Shown one piece after another: positions 1-8,412 of a DNA stretch of 64,000 nt; within the stretch, counting starts at the first letter, position 1, and the number at the start of each line of letters is the position of its first letter. Both the position numbers and the translations under genes were made by a program. The stretch comes from Paraburkholderia monticola (GTDB lineage Bacteria > Pseudomonadota > Gammaproteobacteria > Burkholderiales > Burkholderiaceae). The DNA lies in contig NZ_LRBG01000039.1 of NCBI RefSeq assembly GCF_001580545.1, forward strand, positions 1 through 64,000, in the 5' to 3' direction. Below the pieces are notes generated by a model that did no database searches, had not been told where the DNA came from, and saw only the letters and a list, made by a program, of their open reading frames with translations.

Positions 1-52
1 TACTTCTTCCAGATTGGCTGTGGCGCACACCCTGCGACGCAGCAACCCCTCA

Positions 53-168
53 TGCCTGATGACCATAGCGAGTCGGTCCCACCCCTTCCCATCCCGAACA
101 GGACCGTGAAACGACTCCACGCCGATGATAGTGCGGATTGCCCGTGTGAAAGTAGGTAATCGTCAGGC
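53..168 (+). rRNA. rrf: 5S ribosomal RNA
   Basis: The 5' end TGCCTGATGACC pairs with the 3' end of the molecule (CGTCAGGC), forming the closing helix of a 5S rRNA of about 116 nt. Internal hallmarks are present: the CCCATCCCGAAC loop and the GAAAGTAGG segment near the 3' end. Bases 1-52 are the spacer between 23S and 5S, so the window opens at the 3' end of an rRNA operon. Exact ends are uncertain by a few bases. Confidence 0.95.
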
Positions 169-183
169 TCCTTACCCCGTCAG

Positions 184-213
184 AAACCCCACCCCCTACA
201 GGGTGGGGTTTTT
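184..213 (+). terminator. Rho-independent terminator of the rRNA operon
   Basis: Perfect 11-bp stem (AAACCCCACCC / GGGTGGGGTTT) with a 6-nt loop, running into T's, 15 nt after the 5S gene. Confidence 0.93.
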
Positions 214-242
214 GCGTTTACGCGCCGATTTTGCGCGCTCCA

Positions 243-1379
243 TCACTTTCCAGTCCGCAGCGCACCGGCGTAACCCGTCAGTTCCAGATAGGCGCGTCCT
301 ACATCCGCATTCTGTCGACTCACCCGCACTGCGCCTTCCCAATACACCGCGCCAGCCGACTGCCGTGAGTCGAGTTCCTGATCATCCATCAACGGATCGA
401 GTCGCCACGTCTCGGAACCCGTTCTCACCGTCATCGAGACGGGATACAAAGCACTCGTGCGCGGTGAGCGCCATGTGCGACGCGGCGTGAATTCGACGTC
501 GGCGGGGCCGAAGTTCGTGACCTGCCCGTCGGGCCTGCGAAGCGTCGCGTGGGCCCATAGTGCCTGTCCATCGCGGCTGCGAATCCTGAATGCCATCAGC
601 GCCGAGCCGTCCGTCAGATTGGCGCCGAGCCAGTCCCATCCGACCGCATTGGGGTCGAGCAGCGTGCTCGACCATTCGTGATCCAGCCACGCCGCGCCCG
701 ACACCGCAGTATCGCGCGTCGAGTGGTTGCCTCCCGCGGCCGGGCGGACCACCGAGCCCGTCACGTGCAGTTGCGGTTCGCTGTAGTAATAGCTCGCCTG
801 TTCGGGCCGCGGTCCTTTGCGCGAGTAGCCGCGCTCGCCCTGAAGCAGCGCGGGCTGCGTCGGCGTGAGTTTGAGATGTAGCGAGAATCCGCTCGCGTCG
901 GCGGTGACGTCGTAATGGCCGTCCGCGCCGCGAATCATTTTCCATCCGTCGAGTTTGACGTCGGTGTTGGCGGCCTTCGCATAGGCCAGCTCGAATCCCT
1001 GGCGAGCGACGTGCTGATCGTGAACGAGGTGTCCGACGGCAGGATCGCTCAACGCGGCATGCGCGATGATCAGTTGCGAGGGAGCGAAGGCGCTGGGATC
1101 GGCGGCGTCGTGACCGGTCGCCGAACGGAAAAACGTGATTTGGAAGCCGAGCGGCTGCTTGTCGGGCGTCGTGAGCCAGCCCGTCGCGTACCACCATTCG
1201 GTGCGGAAAGCCGGATGGGCACCGCCGTCCTGCGGCAACGAGATAGGATGGTCCGGCGTGACTGTCGCGAAGGCGGCGGACGTCGACGTGGAGAAGTCGT
1301 TATTCGCCGCGAACGAGTGTGTCGCAGCGGCTATGCCAACGCAAAGCAGGCCCGGAAAAAGCAGGCGAGGGCGTCTCAT
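243..1379 (-). CDS. Lipocalin-like (AttH/CrtC family) exported protein
   Basis: About 378 aa, starting MRRPRLLFPGLLCVG, a typical signal peptide ending near SFA-A, so the protein is probably periplasmic. The body matches the AttH / carotenoid 1,2-hydratase-like double-lipocalin family: the N-terminal HPAFRTEWWYATGWL motif, the GLxFTxxR-like segments, and central WLDHEWSS plus GWDWLGANLTDGSALM are its signatures. The family is thought to bind lipids or other hydrophobic ligands, and carotenoid hydration is unlikely here. It is the last gene of a minus-strand operon behind an ABC ATPase and an FtsX-type permease, the arrangement seen for att-type ABC systems, which suggests it delivers or receives the lipid-like cargo. 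The open frame continues upstream to 1829, but that part lies over the permease end and has no protein-like character, so the start at the signal peptide was chosen. Confidence 0.8.
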   Translation of the reverse strand: MRRPRLLFPGLLCVGIAAATHSFAANNDFSTSTSAAFATVTPDHPISLPQDGGAHPAFRTEWWYATGWLTTPDKQPLGFQITFFRSATGHDAADPSAFAPSQLIIAHAALSDPAVGHLVHDQHVARQGFELAYAKAANTDVKLDGWKMIRGADGHYDVTADASGFSLHLKLTPTQPALLQGERGYSRKGPRPEQASYYYSEPQLHVTGSVVRPAAGGNHSTRDTAVSGAAWLDHEWSSTLLDPNAVGWDWLGANLTDGSALMAFRIRSRDGQALWAHATLRRPDGQVTNFGPADVEFTPRRTWRSPRTSALYPVSMTVRTGSETWRLDPLMDDQELDSRQSAGAVYWEGAVRVSRQNADVGRAYLELTGYAGALRTGK

Positions 1380-1603
1380 CGATGACCCGCTGCGCCCGCG
1401 CGCAATTGCAATCGGAATCAGGGACTGCACTTCAAGCAGCCTTGCGCGCGCAGTCATCCTGAACCTGGTCACACCCATTCGCAGCGAAACGCTCGACCTC
1501 CGAACCATCCAAGTCGCGCATCGCCACAGCGAGGAGCAAACCTCGCCAATAGCGACGTGATCCGAGATCGACCGCATTCCCCGGGCATACCGCACAACTC
1601 GCA

Positions 1604-4183
1604 TCACCAGTCCTCCTTCACCGCGCGCACCGCATCCACGGACACCGCGCCGCGCCCCGCGACCACCGCCGTCGAGCACGACAGCACCAGCATCACCAAC
1701 GCGACTGTACCCAGCACGAACCACGGCACATGGAGCGACATGCTCCAGTGAAACGACTGCGGATTGACGACGAACACGAGAATCAGGCTGATCGCGAAAC
1801 CCAGCGCGAAACCGAGCGCAATACCGCATGCGGTGAGCAGGCCACCCTCTGAAGCGAGAATCGAAAGAATTTGCGCGCGCGTCACGCCGACGTGGCGCAA
1901 CATCCCGAACTCGCGGGCGCGCGCGAGCGTCTGCGCGGAAAACGTGGCGGCGACCCCGAACAATCCGATCACGATCGCCACCGCCTCGAGAAGATAAGTG
2001 ACGGCAAAACTGCGATCGAAAATCACGAGCGTGCGCGCGCGAATCTCACCCGGTTGCGACAACTCGAGCGACGCGCCGAACGGCAACGCCTTCAATCCTG
2101 CGACGACGCGTTCGACACTCACGCCCGGCTCGACGGTCACGGCGACATCGGTTGCGCTCGACTCGCCGGTCAGCCGCCGGTAATCGGCGAGCCGCATCTG
2201 GATCGCGCCGCTTTGCCGCGCGTAATCGCGCCAGACGCCGGCCACGACGAACATCTGTCCATGCTCGCCAAGCGGCAACTGCAGTCGCTGACCCAGCTGA
2301 TAGCCATACAGGTCGACCATTGCTTCGGAGACCCAAACAGGCACGTCACCGGCGTGAAATGCGGACGGCGGCAGCACCGCGCCGGTGATCTGCAGGTTCG
2401 CGCCGGGATCTGCCGCATCGATTTCGCGCGCGAGCAGCGCGACGTCCGGGCGCGCGGGATCGAGCGTCAGATGGCTGATGCGCGCAAACGCGGCGCGGCG
2501 GATGCCGGGCACCGCTGCAATGCGCGCCTGTTCGTCGGGCCGCAAACCGCCACTGTCGCCGCTGTTGCCGCCCGACGCCACGCGCACGTACAGATCGGCG
2601 GACAGCAGATGCGTGACCCAGTCGTCGACGGAGACACGGAAGCTCGCCACCATGATCGCCATCGCGACGATCAGCGCGAAGCTCGACAGCACGCCGCCCA
2701 TCGCGATCGATGCCTGCCCCGGCGCATTCGCGAGACGCGCGATTGCGAGCGTGCCCGTCGCGCCCGCCCGGCGTCGCGTTGCGTGCATGCGGCTTGCCGC
2801 GCCGAATATCAGCGCGGTCACGCGCGGCATCAGTGCAATGCCGCCGACGAGCGATAACCCAACCGCCAGATAGCCGGCGATCGGCGCGTCGAACCACGGC
2901 GGCACGCGCGTCAACACGGCGGCCAGCAGCAAACAGCCGAGCGCGGGCCAGGGTGTCGCGAGCCGCGCCAACGCATTTTCCTCGGCGCCGGCTTTCAGTG
3001 CGGCGGCAGGCCGTGCGCGAGCCGCGTCGATGGCGGGCGCGACGCTGCCCAACACCGACACCGCGACCCCGAGCGCCAGAAACACCGCGCTCGCGAACGG
3101 CTCGAAGCTGACGCGCGGTTGCACGCCCGGAAAATAGCCGCCACCGAGATCGCTGCCGAAAAAGCGCAACGCACCGCTGGCCATCGCGTAGCCGAGCGCA
3201 AGTCCGCACAGCGAGCCGAGCAGCCCGAGCAACGCGCCTTCGAGCAGGATCTGCCGTAACAGCTGCGCGCGCGTGAGTCCGAGCACGCGCAGCATGGCGA
3301 ATTGCGAGCGGCGTCGCACGACACCCAGCGCCTGCGTCGAAAACACGAGGAACGCGCCTGTGAACAACGCGACCAGTGCGAGCACGTTCATGTTGATCCG
3401 ATAAGCACGCGACAGCCGATCGGTGCGGCTTTCGGTGTCGCTCGTCTCGGCGACCACCCACGCGTTGCCGAGCCGCTGCTGCAGATCGCGTTTGAAGCGT
3501 TGCCGATCGACGCCGCGTTCGAGTTGCACGTCGACGCGCGTTAGCTTGCCCACCTTGTCGAACTTCCACTGCGCGGCGGCGATGTCCATCGCCGCTAGCC
3601 GTTGACCCGGCCGGGTCCGCACGAGGCCTCCAGCGACACGCAGAGGCAAGTTCGCCGTACCACTGCGCAGTGTTATCAGGTCGCCGGTCTTGACGTTCAG
3701 CCATTGCTGCGCGGCCGGAGACAGAAATATCGCATCGGAGGCGAGCGAGTCGAACGGCTTCTCCTGCGAGGGCACGCCGATCAGATCAGGCGTGATCCGG
3801 CTCGCCTTGAACACGTCGATGCCGAGGACGGGCAGCGCACCGTAGTGTCCCGGTACCGCGACGTCGAGCGCGAGCACGGGACTCGCCAGCGCCACCGCCG
3901 GGTCGTTGGCGAGTCGCGGATAAAGGGACTCGTCGACGAAAGGCTGCGCGCCGCGCACCTGCAGGTCCGCTTCACCGGACAGGCTGCGCGCGGCTGCCGA
4001 GAATTCGTTGAACGCCGCGCTGTTGATCAATTGCACCGCATAGCCGAGCGCGACGCCGAGCGCGATCGTCGCGATGGCGACGAGTGCGCGCCCACGATGA
4101 CTGCGCCATTCGGCTGCCAATAGCCAGCGCGCAAGCACGCGATATCCGGGCGTGCGCGGCAGTGGGCGAAGGTCAGCGGCCAT
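1604..4183 (-). CDS. ABC transporter permease, FtsX/MacB type (YbbP-like)
   Basis: About 859 aa inner-membrane protein. It has one N-terminal membrane segment (residues about 20-45), a periplasmic domain, an FtsX bundle of three segments around 250-400, extra membrane helices around 410-480, a second periplasmic domain and a C-terminal FtsX bundle. This duplicated FtsX layout and length fit the YbbP/AttFG-type permeases rather than the 400-aa LolC or 650-aa MacB. It partners the ATPase encoded immediately upstream, whose reading frame it overlaps by 11 nt. The start (MAADLRPLPR) was chosen for that overlap; an in-frame ATG 60 nt upstream is possible. Substrate is unknown; the lipocalin-like partner downstream suggests a lipid or lipophilic molecule. 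Confidence 0.85.
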   Translation of the reverse strand: MAADLRPLPRTPGYRVLARWLLAAEWRSHRGRALVAIATIALGVALGYAVQLINSAAFNEFSAAARSLSGEADLQVRGAQPFVDESLYPRLANDPAVALASPVLALDVAVPGHYGALPVLGIDVFKASRITPDLIGVPSQEKPFDSLASDAIFLSPAAQQWLNVKTGDLITLRSGTANLPLRVAGGLVRTRPGQRLAAMDIAAAQWKFDKVGKLTRVDVQLERGVDRQRFKRDLQQRLGNAWVVAETSDTESRTDRLSRAYRINMNVLALVALFTGAFLVFSTQALGVVRRRSQFAMLRVLGLTRAQLLRQILLEGALLGLLGSLCGLALGYAMASGALRFFGSDLGGGYFPGVQPRVSFEPFASAVFLALGVAVSVLGSVAPAIDAARARPAAALKAGAEENALARLATPWPALGCLLLAAVLTRVPPWFDAPIAGYLAVGLSLVGGIALMPRVTALIFGAASRMHATRRRAGATGTLAIARLANAPGQASIAMGGVLSSFALIVAMAIMVASFRVSVDDWVTHLLSADLYVRVASGGNSGDSGGLRPDEQARIAAVPGIRRAAFARISHLTLDPARPDVALLAREIDAADPGANLQITGAVLPPSAFHAGDVPVWVSEAMVDLYGYQLGQRLQLPLGEHGQMFVVAGVWRDYARQSGAIQMRLADYRRLTGESSATDVAVTVEPGVSVERVVAGLKALPFGASLELSQPGEIRARTLVIFDRSFAVTYLLEAVAIVIGLFGVAATFSAQTLARAREFGMLRHVGVTRAQILSILASEGGLLTACGIALGFALGFAISLILVFVVNPQSFHWSMSLHVPWFVLGTVALVMLVLSCSTAVVAGRGAVSVDAVRAVKEDW

Positions 4184-4910
4184 CGTCGGTCGAACGGGCC
4201 GCGGCGTGCGCGGCGACGTTCGCGGTCTTATCGCGGGCGGCATGCAGGCCGCCGTCGCTGAGGATCAGCACCCGATCGGCCACGGCGGCCGCGGCCTCCG
4301 AATGCGTGACCATGATCGTCGCCGCGCCGGTTGCCTTGCTTTGCGCGCGGAACAGGGCGAGCACATCGTGCGCGGTGGTGGGGTCGAGGTTGCCGGTTGG
4401 CTCGTCGGCGAGAAGCAGTGTCGGACGATGCACGAGCGCACGCGCAATCGCGACGCGCTGCAGCTCACCGCCGGATAGCTGGCGCGGAAAGTCATCGCCG
4501 CGTCCGCCGAGGCCGACCTCCGCGAGCATGTCGAGCGCGGCCGCTATCGGCAGATCGTTCAGCAGCAGAGGCAGCGAAACGTTCTGTGCGAGCGTCAGAT
4601 GCGGCAGCACATGAAACGCCTGAAAGACGAAGCCGAGCTTCTGGCGGCGCAGACGTGTCGCGGCGTTATCGTCGAGTTGCTCGACGGCGCGTCCGTCGAT
4701 TAACACGCAGCCGCTATCGGCGCGGTCGAGTCCGGCGATCAGGTTGAGCAGCGTCGATTTGCCGACGCCCGAGTCGCCCATGATCGCGACGAACTCGCCT
4801 GCCGCAAGTGTGAAGTCGAGCTGATCGAGCACGATGCGGCCGGTGCCGTACCGCTTGCTGAGACCGCGGCATTCGAGTGCGGGTACGACGATGTCGTTAC
4901 GAAGCGCCAT
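4173..4910 (-). CDS. ABC transporter ATP-binding protein (LolD/YbbA-like)
   Basis: About 245 aa, the nucleotide-binding subunit for the FtsX-type permease. Walker A GDSGVGKST, Q-loop FQAFHVLPHLT, signature LSGGELQRVAIARAL, Walker B LLLADEPTGNLD and the H-loop histidine in MVTHS are all intact. The sequence belongs to the MacB/LolD/FtsE group of ATPases that drive mechanotransmission rather than channel transport. It is the first gene of the operon; the stop overlaps the permease start. The chosen ATG (MALRND) directly precedes the conserved domain; the frame stays open to 5087 but without protein-like sequence. Confidence 0.9.
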   Translation of the reverse strand: MALRNDIVVPALECRGLSKRYGTGRIVLDQLDFTLAAGEFVAIMGDSGVGKSTLLNLIAGLDRADSGCVLIDGRAVEQLDDNAATRLRRQKLGFVFQAFHVLPHLTLAQNVSLPLLLNDLPIAAALDMLAEVGLGGRGDDFPRQLSGGELQRVAIARALVHRPTLLLADEPTGNLDPTTAHDVLALFRAQSKATGAATIMVTHSEAAAAVADRVLILSDGGLHAARDKTANVAAHAAARSTDDGR

Positions 4911-5591
4911 GCGAAGATCCGGGAAAGAAACCGGGCGAGGGGAGCCGGTCGGGCGAAATGAGTGTGCCTCGCCGCGAGAATTTCCGCAGCAGGTAGCTTG
5001 GCACATCGCATTATCTGTAAGGAAATTGGAAGTTAGGCGTATCGGAAGCGCGCGGCTTCGGCGTTCGGTCATCGAAGCGATTGGCATGGTTGCCGCCGCG
5101 CTTGCGATTGGTTTTTAGAGCGCCGGCCCAAAAAATTTTTTATCTTCGGAAGGGCAAATTTTCGTTTCATTACCGACCGACCATGCGGGTCACAGAGCAC
5201 TAGACAGCACGATCCGTTCCAGCCGAATCGACCCCATAAGAAGCGAACGCTTAAAAGTTGTCAAACTACGGGTAATTGCTAGCTTTTTCTGTCAAATTTG
5301 TGAGGTCGCCCGAGCCCTTTGTAACAATGTGCAAACGCACATTTCGATGCGATTTGCAAGCGCCCAAGTCGCAACAATGTATTGTGGTGCGGATTCTGCC
5401 GCTGTTGCGCTGCAAAAATATTCTTATCTTGGTAATCTCCCACCCTTGGTCAGTCGGCTGCGGGTAAACGTGTAGCAGGAAACCCCTTCGCACGTCAGTT
5501 TCAGCACACTCCAACTTACATTTCCATTTCAATGCCTGCTGTTTCGGGGGCGTTGATGCGGCGTTTTGTACTTCAAGTTTTGACAGAGCAC
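4911..5591. other. Gene-free divergent intergenic region
   Basis: About 680 bp between the minus-strand ABC operon and the plus-strand nuoM-like gene, noticeably more AT-rich than its surroundings. It should hold both divergent promoters. The only structures I can point to are a perfect inverted repeat at 5326-5343 and a shorter ACAAT-GT-ATTGT repeat at 5374-5385. Short reading frames here do not look coding. Confidence 0.6.
5326..5343. promoter_or_regulatory. Inverted repeat upstream of nuoM/cyo genes
   Basis: AATGTGC-AAAC-GCACATT, perfect 7-bp arms with a 4-nt spacer, about 250 bp before the nuoM-like start. A second repeat (ACAAT-GT-ATTGT) lies 30 bp downstream. It could be a repressor or redox-regulator operator, or a small hairpin; no known regulator motif is matched with certainty. 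Confidence 0.4.
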
Positions 5592-7148
5592 ATGCCATTG
5601 CCTCTCCTAAGTCTTCTCATCTGGATTCCCATCGTCGCCGGGTTCGTGGTCCTGCGCGCCGGGTCCGACGCGGCGCGTAATCGCACGCGCTGGCTCGCGC
5701 TGATCGGCGCGGTGGCGGGTTTCCTGCCGGTGATCCCGCTCGTGGCGAATTTCCGTAACGACGTGACCTCGATGCAGTTCGTCGAGAACGTCCGCTGGTC
5801 GCCGACGTTCGATATCGCATGGCATGTGGGGATCGACGGGATTTCGCTGTGGCTCGTCGCGCTGACCGCGCTGACGACGATCATCATCGTGATCGCGTCG
5901 TGGGAGTCGATCACGCAACGTACCGCACAGTACTTCGGCGCGTTCCTGATGCTGTCGGGCTTCATGCAGGGCGTGTTCACGTCGCTCGACGGCATGATGT
6001 TCTTCGTCGCGTTCGAGGCGACGCTGATTCCGCTGTATCTGCTGATCGGCACGTACGGTCACAAGAACCGCACGTACGCGGCGGTCAAGTTCTTCTTCGT
6101 GTCGTTCCTCGGCTCGCTGATGATGCTGATGTCGATGCTCTATCTGTATAGCCAGACGCACAGTTTCGACCTCGCCGTGTGGCGCGAAGCGCATCTCGAC
6201 ATGGTGCCGCAGGCGCTCATTTTCCTCGGCTTCCTCGCCGCATTCGGCGTGAAGGTACCGATGTGGCCGCTGCATACGTGGCTGCCCGACGTGCACCTCG
6301 ACGGCCCGACCGGCGCCGCGGTGATGATCGGCATGCTGAAGATCGGCGGCTACGGTCTGCTGCGTTTCGCGTTGCCGATCGCGCCACAAGCGAGCCACTT
6401 CTTCGCGCCGATGATGATCACGCTGTCGCTCGTCGCGGTGATCTACTCGAGCCTGCTCGCGCTCGTGCAAACCGACATGCGCCGCCTGCTCGCGTATTCG
6501 ACCGTCGCGCACATGGGCCTCGTCACGCTCGGCCTGTTCGTCTTCAACCGCTTCGGCCAGTCCGGCGCGATCGTGCAAATGATCTCGTACGGTGTAGTTT
6601 CCGGCGCGATGCTGTTGTGCACCGGCATGCTCTACGACCGCACGAAGAGCGCCTCGATCGCCGAATACGGCGGCGTCGCCAACACGATGCCGAACTTTGC
6701 CGCGTTCGTGATGCTGTTCTCGATGGCCAACATCGGTCTGCCGGGCACGTCGGGCTTCGTCGGCGAATTCATGGTGCTGATGGGCGCGATCCGCTTCAAC
6801 TTCTGGATCGGTGCGATTGCCGCGACCACGCTGATTCTCAGCGCGGCCTACACGCTGTGGATGTACAAGCGGGTGATTTTCGGCGCGATCGCCAACGCGC
6901 GCGTCGCGAAACTAAAGGACCTCGGCAAGCGCGAATTCGTGCTGCTTGGTGCGATGGCGCTGCTCGTGCTCGCGATCGGTCTCGATCCGAAGCCGTTCAC
7001 CGACGCGATCGATCCGTCGGTCGGCACGCTGCTCGCGCAATCGGAGCGCTCGGCGCTTCCTTCTGACGCCGCGCCGGGCGAAGGCAGTGAGCATCTGCAG
7101 GCAGCGGCGCCGGGACCGGCTCCCGTCGCCGCGCACACTCCGGGTTAA
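5592..7148 (+). CDS. nuoM: Stand-alone NuoM-type proton-translocating subunit
   Basis: About 518 aa, close to the normal NuoM length, with roughly 14 hydrophobic segments. The proton-path residues of the Mrp/NuoM/N/L family are retained: Glu in FFVAFEATLIPLYLL, Lys in FGVKVPMWPLHTWLPDVH, Lys in MIGMLKIGGYGLLRF and Glu in GTSGFVGEFMVL. No other complex I gene is nearby; the next operon is cyoABCD. It is therefore a paralogue outside the nuo operon, possibly working with a membrane quinone enzyme or as an antiporter-like subunit. The start at MPLPLLSLLIW places the first membrane helix at the N-terminus. The tail after residue 480 is a soluble Ala/Pro-rich extension. Function as a complex I component is inferred, not shown. 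Confidence 0.85.
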   Translation: MPLPLLSLLIWIPIVAGFVVLRAGSDAARNRTRWLALIGAVAGFLPVIPLVANFRNDVTSMQFVENVRWSPTFDIAWHVGIDGISLWLVALTALTTIIIVIASWESITQRTAQYFGAFLMLSGFMQGVFTSLDGMMFFVAFEATLIPLYLLIGTYGHKNRTYAAVKFFFVSFLGSLMMLMSMLYLYSQTHSFDLAVWREAHLDMVPQALIFLGFLAAFGVKVPMWPLHTWLPDVHLDGPTGAAVMIGMLKIGGYGLLRFALPIAPQASHFFAPMMITLSLVAVIYSSLLALVQTDMRRLLAYSTVAHMGLVTLGLFVFNRFGQSGAIVQMISYGVVSGAMLLCTGMLYDRTKSASIAEYGGVANTMPNFAAFVMLFSMANIGLPGTSGFVGEFMVLMGAIRFNFWIGAIAATTLILSAAYTLWMYKRVIFGAIANARVAKLKDLGKREFVLLGAMALLVLAIGLDPKPFTDAIDPSVGTLLAQSERSALPSDAAPGEGSEHLQAAAPGPAPVAAHTPG

Positions 7149-7156
7149 AAGAAAAG

Positions 7157-7211
7157 AGCGCAAGAGTCGTTGTCGCATCCGCGCGTCAGGATGCGGCGAC
7201 GTTCTTGCGCT
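7157..7211 (+). terminator. Large hairpin after the nuoM-like gene
   Basis: Outer stem AGCGCAAGA / TCTTGCGCT (9 bp) enclosing an inner stem TCGCATCC / GGATGCGG-like. It starts 9 nt after the stop codon. There is no long T-run, so it may be a weak terminator or an mRNA stabiliser between nuoM and cyoA. Confidence 0.55.
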
Positions 7212-7477
7212 TTCGCGCGTCGCAACCAATCCCTTCGTTAATGAAGCCGCTGCCTGTCCAGCGATTTTTAGCGCCTATTTCAAGGGACTTTGCGATGCGT
7301 CAACTTTTCGATGCTTCGTTTTGAAGCATTGCAAACGACGCTGGTGAATAGGGTGTGCGGGGAAATGCGGCAACGTGTCGCACTGCGTCACGGCGCAATA
7401 GATCGTTGCGAAATCGAGTGTTTATCGGCATTCGATGCCCCCCTATTATGCGAGCGCTTATTAAGGAGAGCCGTCGA

Positions 7478-7519
7478 ATGACGTTCGTTGAAGTCAAAAA
7501 AACGAGGCAGTGGATATGA
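7478..7519 (+). CDS. Putative 13-aa leader peptide upstream of cyoA
   Basis: ATG start with a strong Shine-Dalgarno (TTAAGGAG, 9 nt spacing) encodes MTFVEVKKTRQWI and stops in an ATGA overlap with the cyoA start codon. The Shine-Dalgarno here is clearly better than the one within reach of cyoA itself, so translation of cyoA may be coupled to this peptide. It is not in frame with cyoA. There is no protein evidence; it is proposed purely from the signals. Confidence 0.45.
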   Translation: MTFVEVKKTRQWI

Positions 7520-8409
7520 AAGGACGGACGCTGAGAAGGCCGGCAAGTTTCATTTCCGCCAGCCTCATGTTGCTGCTCTCGGGTTGCAGCAACCTCGATA
7601 TTCTGAATCCGAAAGGGAGTGTGGGGCTCGCGGAGCGTGATCTGATCGCGACTTCGACCTGGGCCATGCTGATCGTCGTGGTGCCGGTGATCGCGTTGAC
7701 GCTCTGGTTTGCATGGCGTTATCGCGCGTCGAATAAAAACGCCGAATACAAACCGGGCTGGACCCATTCGACCGGTATCGAAATCGCCGTCTGGACGATT
7801 CCGACGCTGATCATTCTGTTCCTGGCCGTGTTGACGTGGAAGAGCACGCATGAGCTCGATCCGTATCGTCCGCTCGAGTCGCAGGTCAAGCCGATCAACG
7901 TCGAAGTCGTCGCGCTGGACTGGAAGTGGCTGTTCATTTATCCGGACCTCGGCATTGCATCGGTGAACCAGCTGGCGATTCCGGTCGGCACGCCGGTGAA
8001 CTTCCGCATCACGTCGGACACGGTGATGAACTCGTTCTTCATCCCGCAGTTGGGCGGCCAGATCTACGCGATGGCGGGCATGCAAACGCGCCTGCACCTG
8101 ATCGCCGATCACAGCGGCGACTACGCGGGTCTCGCGGCGAACTTCAGCGGCAAGGGCTTCTCGGACATGAAGTTCCGCACGCTCGCCACCTCGCCTGAAG
8201 ACTTCAACGCGTGGGTTGCGAAGGTGCGCGCTTCGTCGGACCGCCTCGACATGGACCGCTACCACGCGGTGTCGGAGCCGAGCGAAAAGGACCCGGTGCG
8301 CTACTTCTCGACCGTCGATCCGAAGCTCTTCAACAACATCATTGCCCGATACAACAACGGCAACGTCATCGACAACATGAAGGACGCCAACTGTGCGCCT
8401 AAGGGGTAA
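7516..8409 (+). CDS. cyoA: Cytochrome bo3 ubiquinol oxidase subunit II
   Basis: About 297 aa lipoprotein: the signal peptide ends in the lipobox LLLSGC, followed by two transmembrane helices (around residues 45-65 and 85-108) and a periplasmic cupredoxin-like domain. The CuA ligands are absent, as expected for a quinol rather than cytochrome c oxidase; LDWKWLFIYPDLGIASVNQL is characteristic of CyoA. ATG 7516 was chosen over GTG 7510 because GAGG at 7504-7507 is correctly spaced for it. First gene of cyoABCD, 3 nt before cyoB. Confidence 0.96.
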   Translation: MKGRTLRRPASFISASLMLLLSGCSNLDILNPKGSVGLAERDLIATSTWAMLIVVVPVIALTLWFAWRYRASNKNAEYKPGWTHSTGIEIAVWTIPTLIILFLAVLTWKSTHELDPYRPLESQVKPINVEVVALDWKWLFIYPDLGIASVNQLAIPVGTPVNFRITSDTVMNSFFIPQLGGQIYAMAGMQTRLHLIADHSGDYAGLAANFSGKGFSDMKFRTLATSPEDFNAWVAKVRASSDRLDMDRYHAVSEPSEKDPVRYFSTVDPKLFNNIIARYNNGNVIDNMKDANCAPKG

Positions 8410-8412
8410 CGC

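Noticed and set aside
125..490. Plus-strand open frame covering the end of the 5S gene and its terminator
   Set aside because: It overlaps a structural RNA and a terminator, and the protein is Arg/Pro-rich low-quality sequence.
382..1197. Long open frames opposite or out of phase with real genes, here and throughout (for example 18820-20844, 22389-23627, 34059-35200)
   Set aside because: GC-rich third positions leave antisense and shifted frames open. Their products are Arg/Ala/His-rich without motifs and lie over genes with clear domains.
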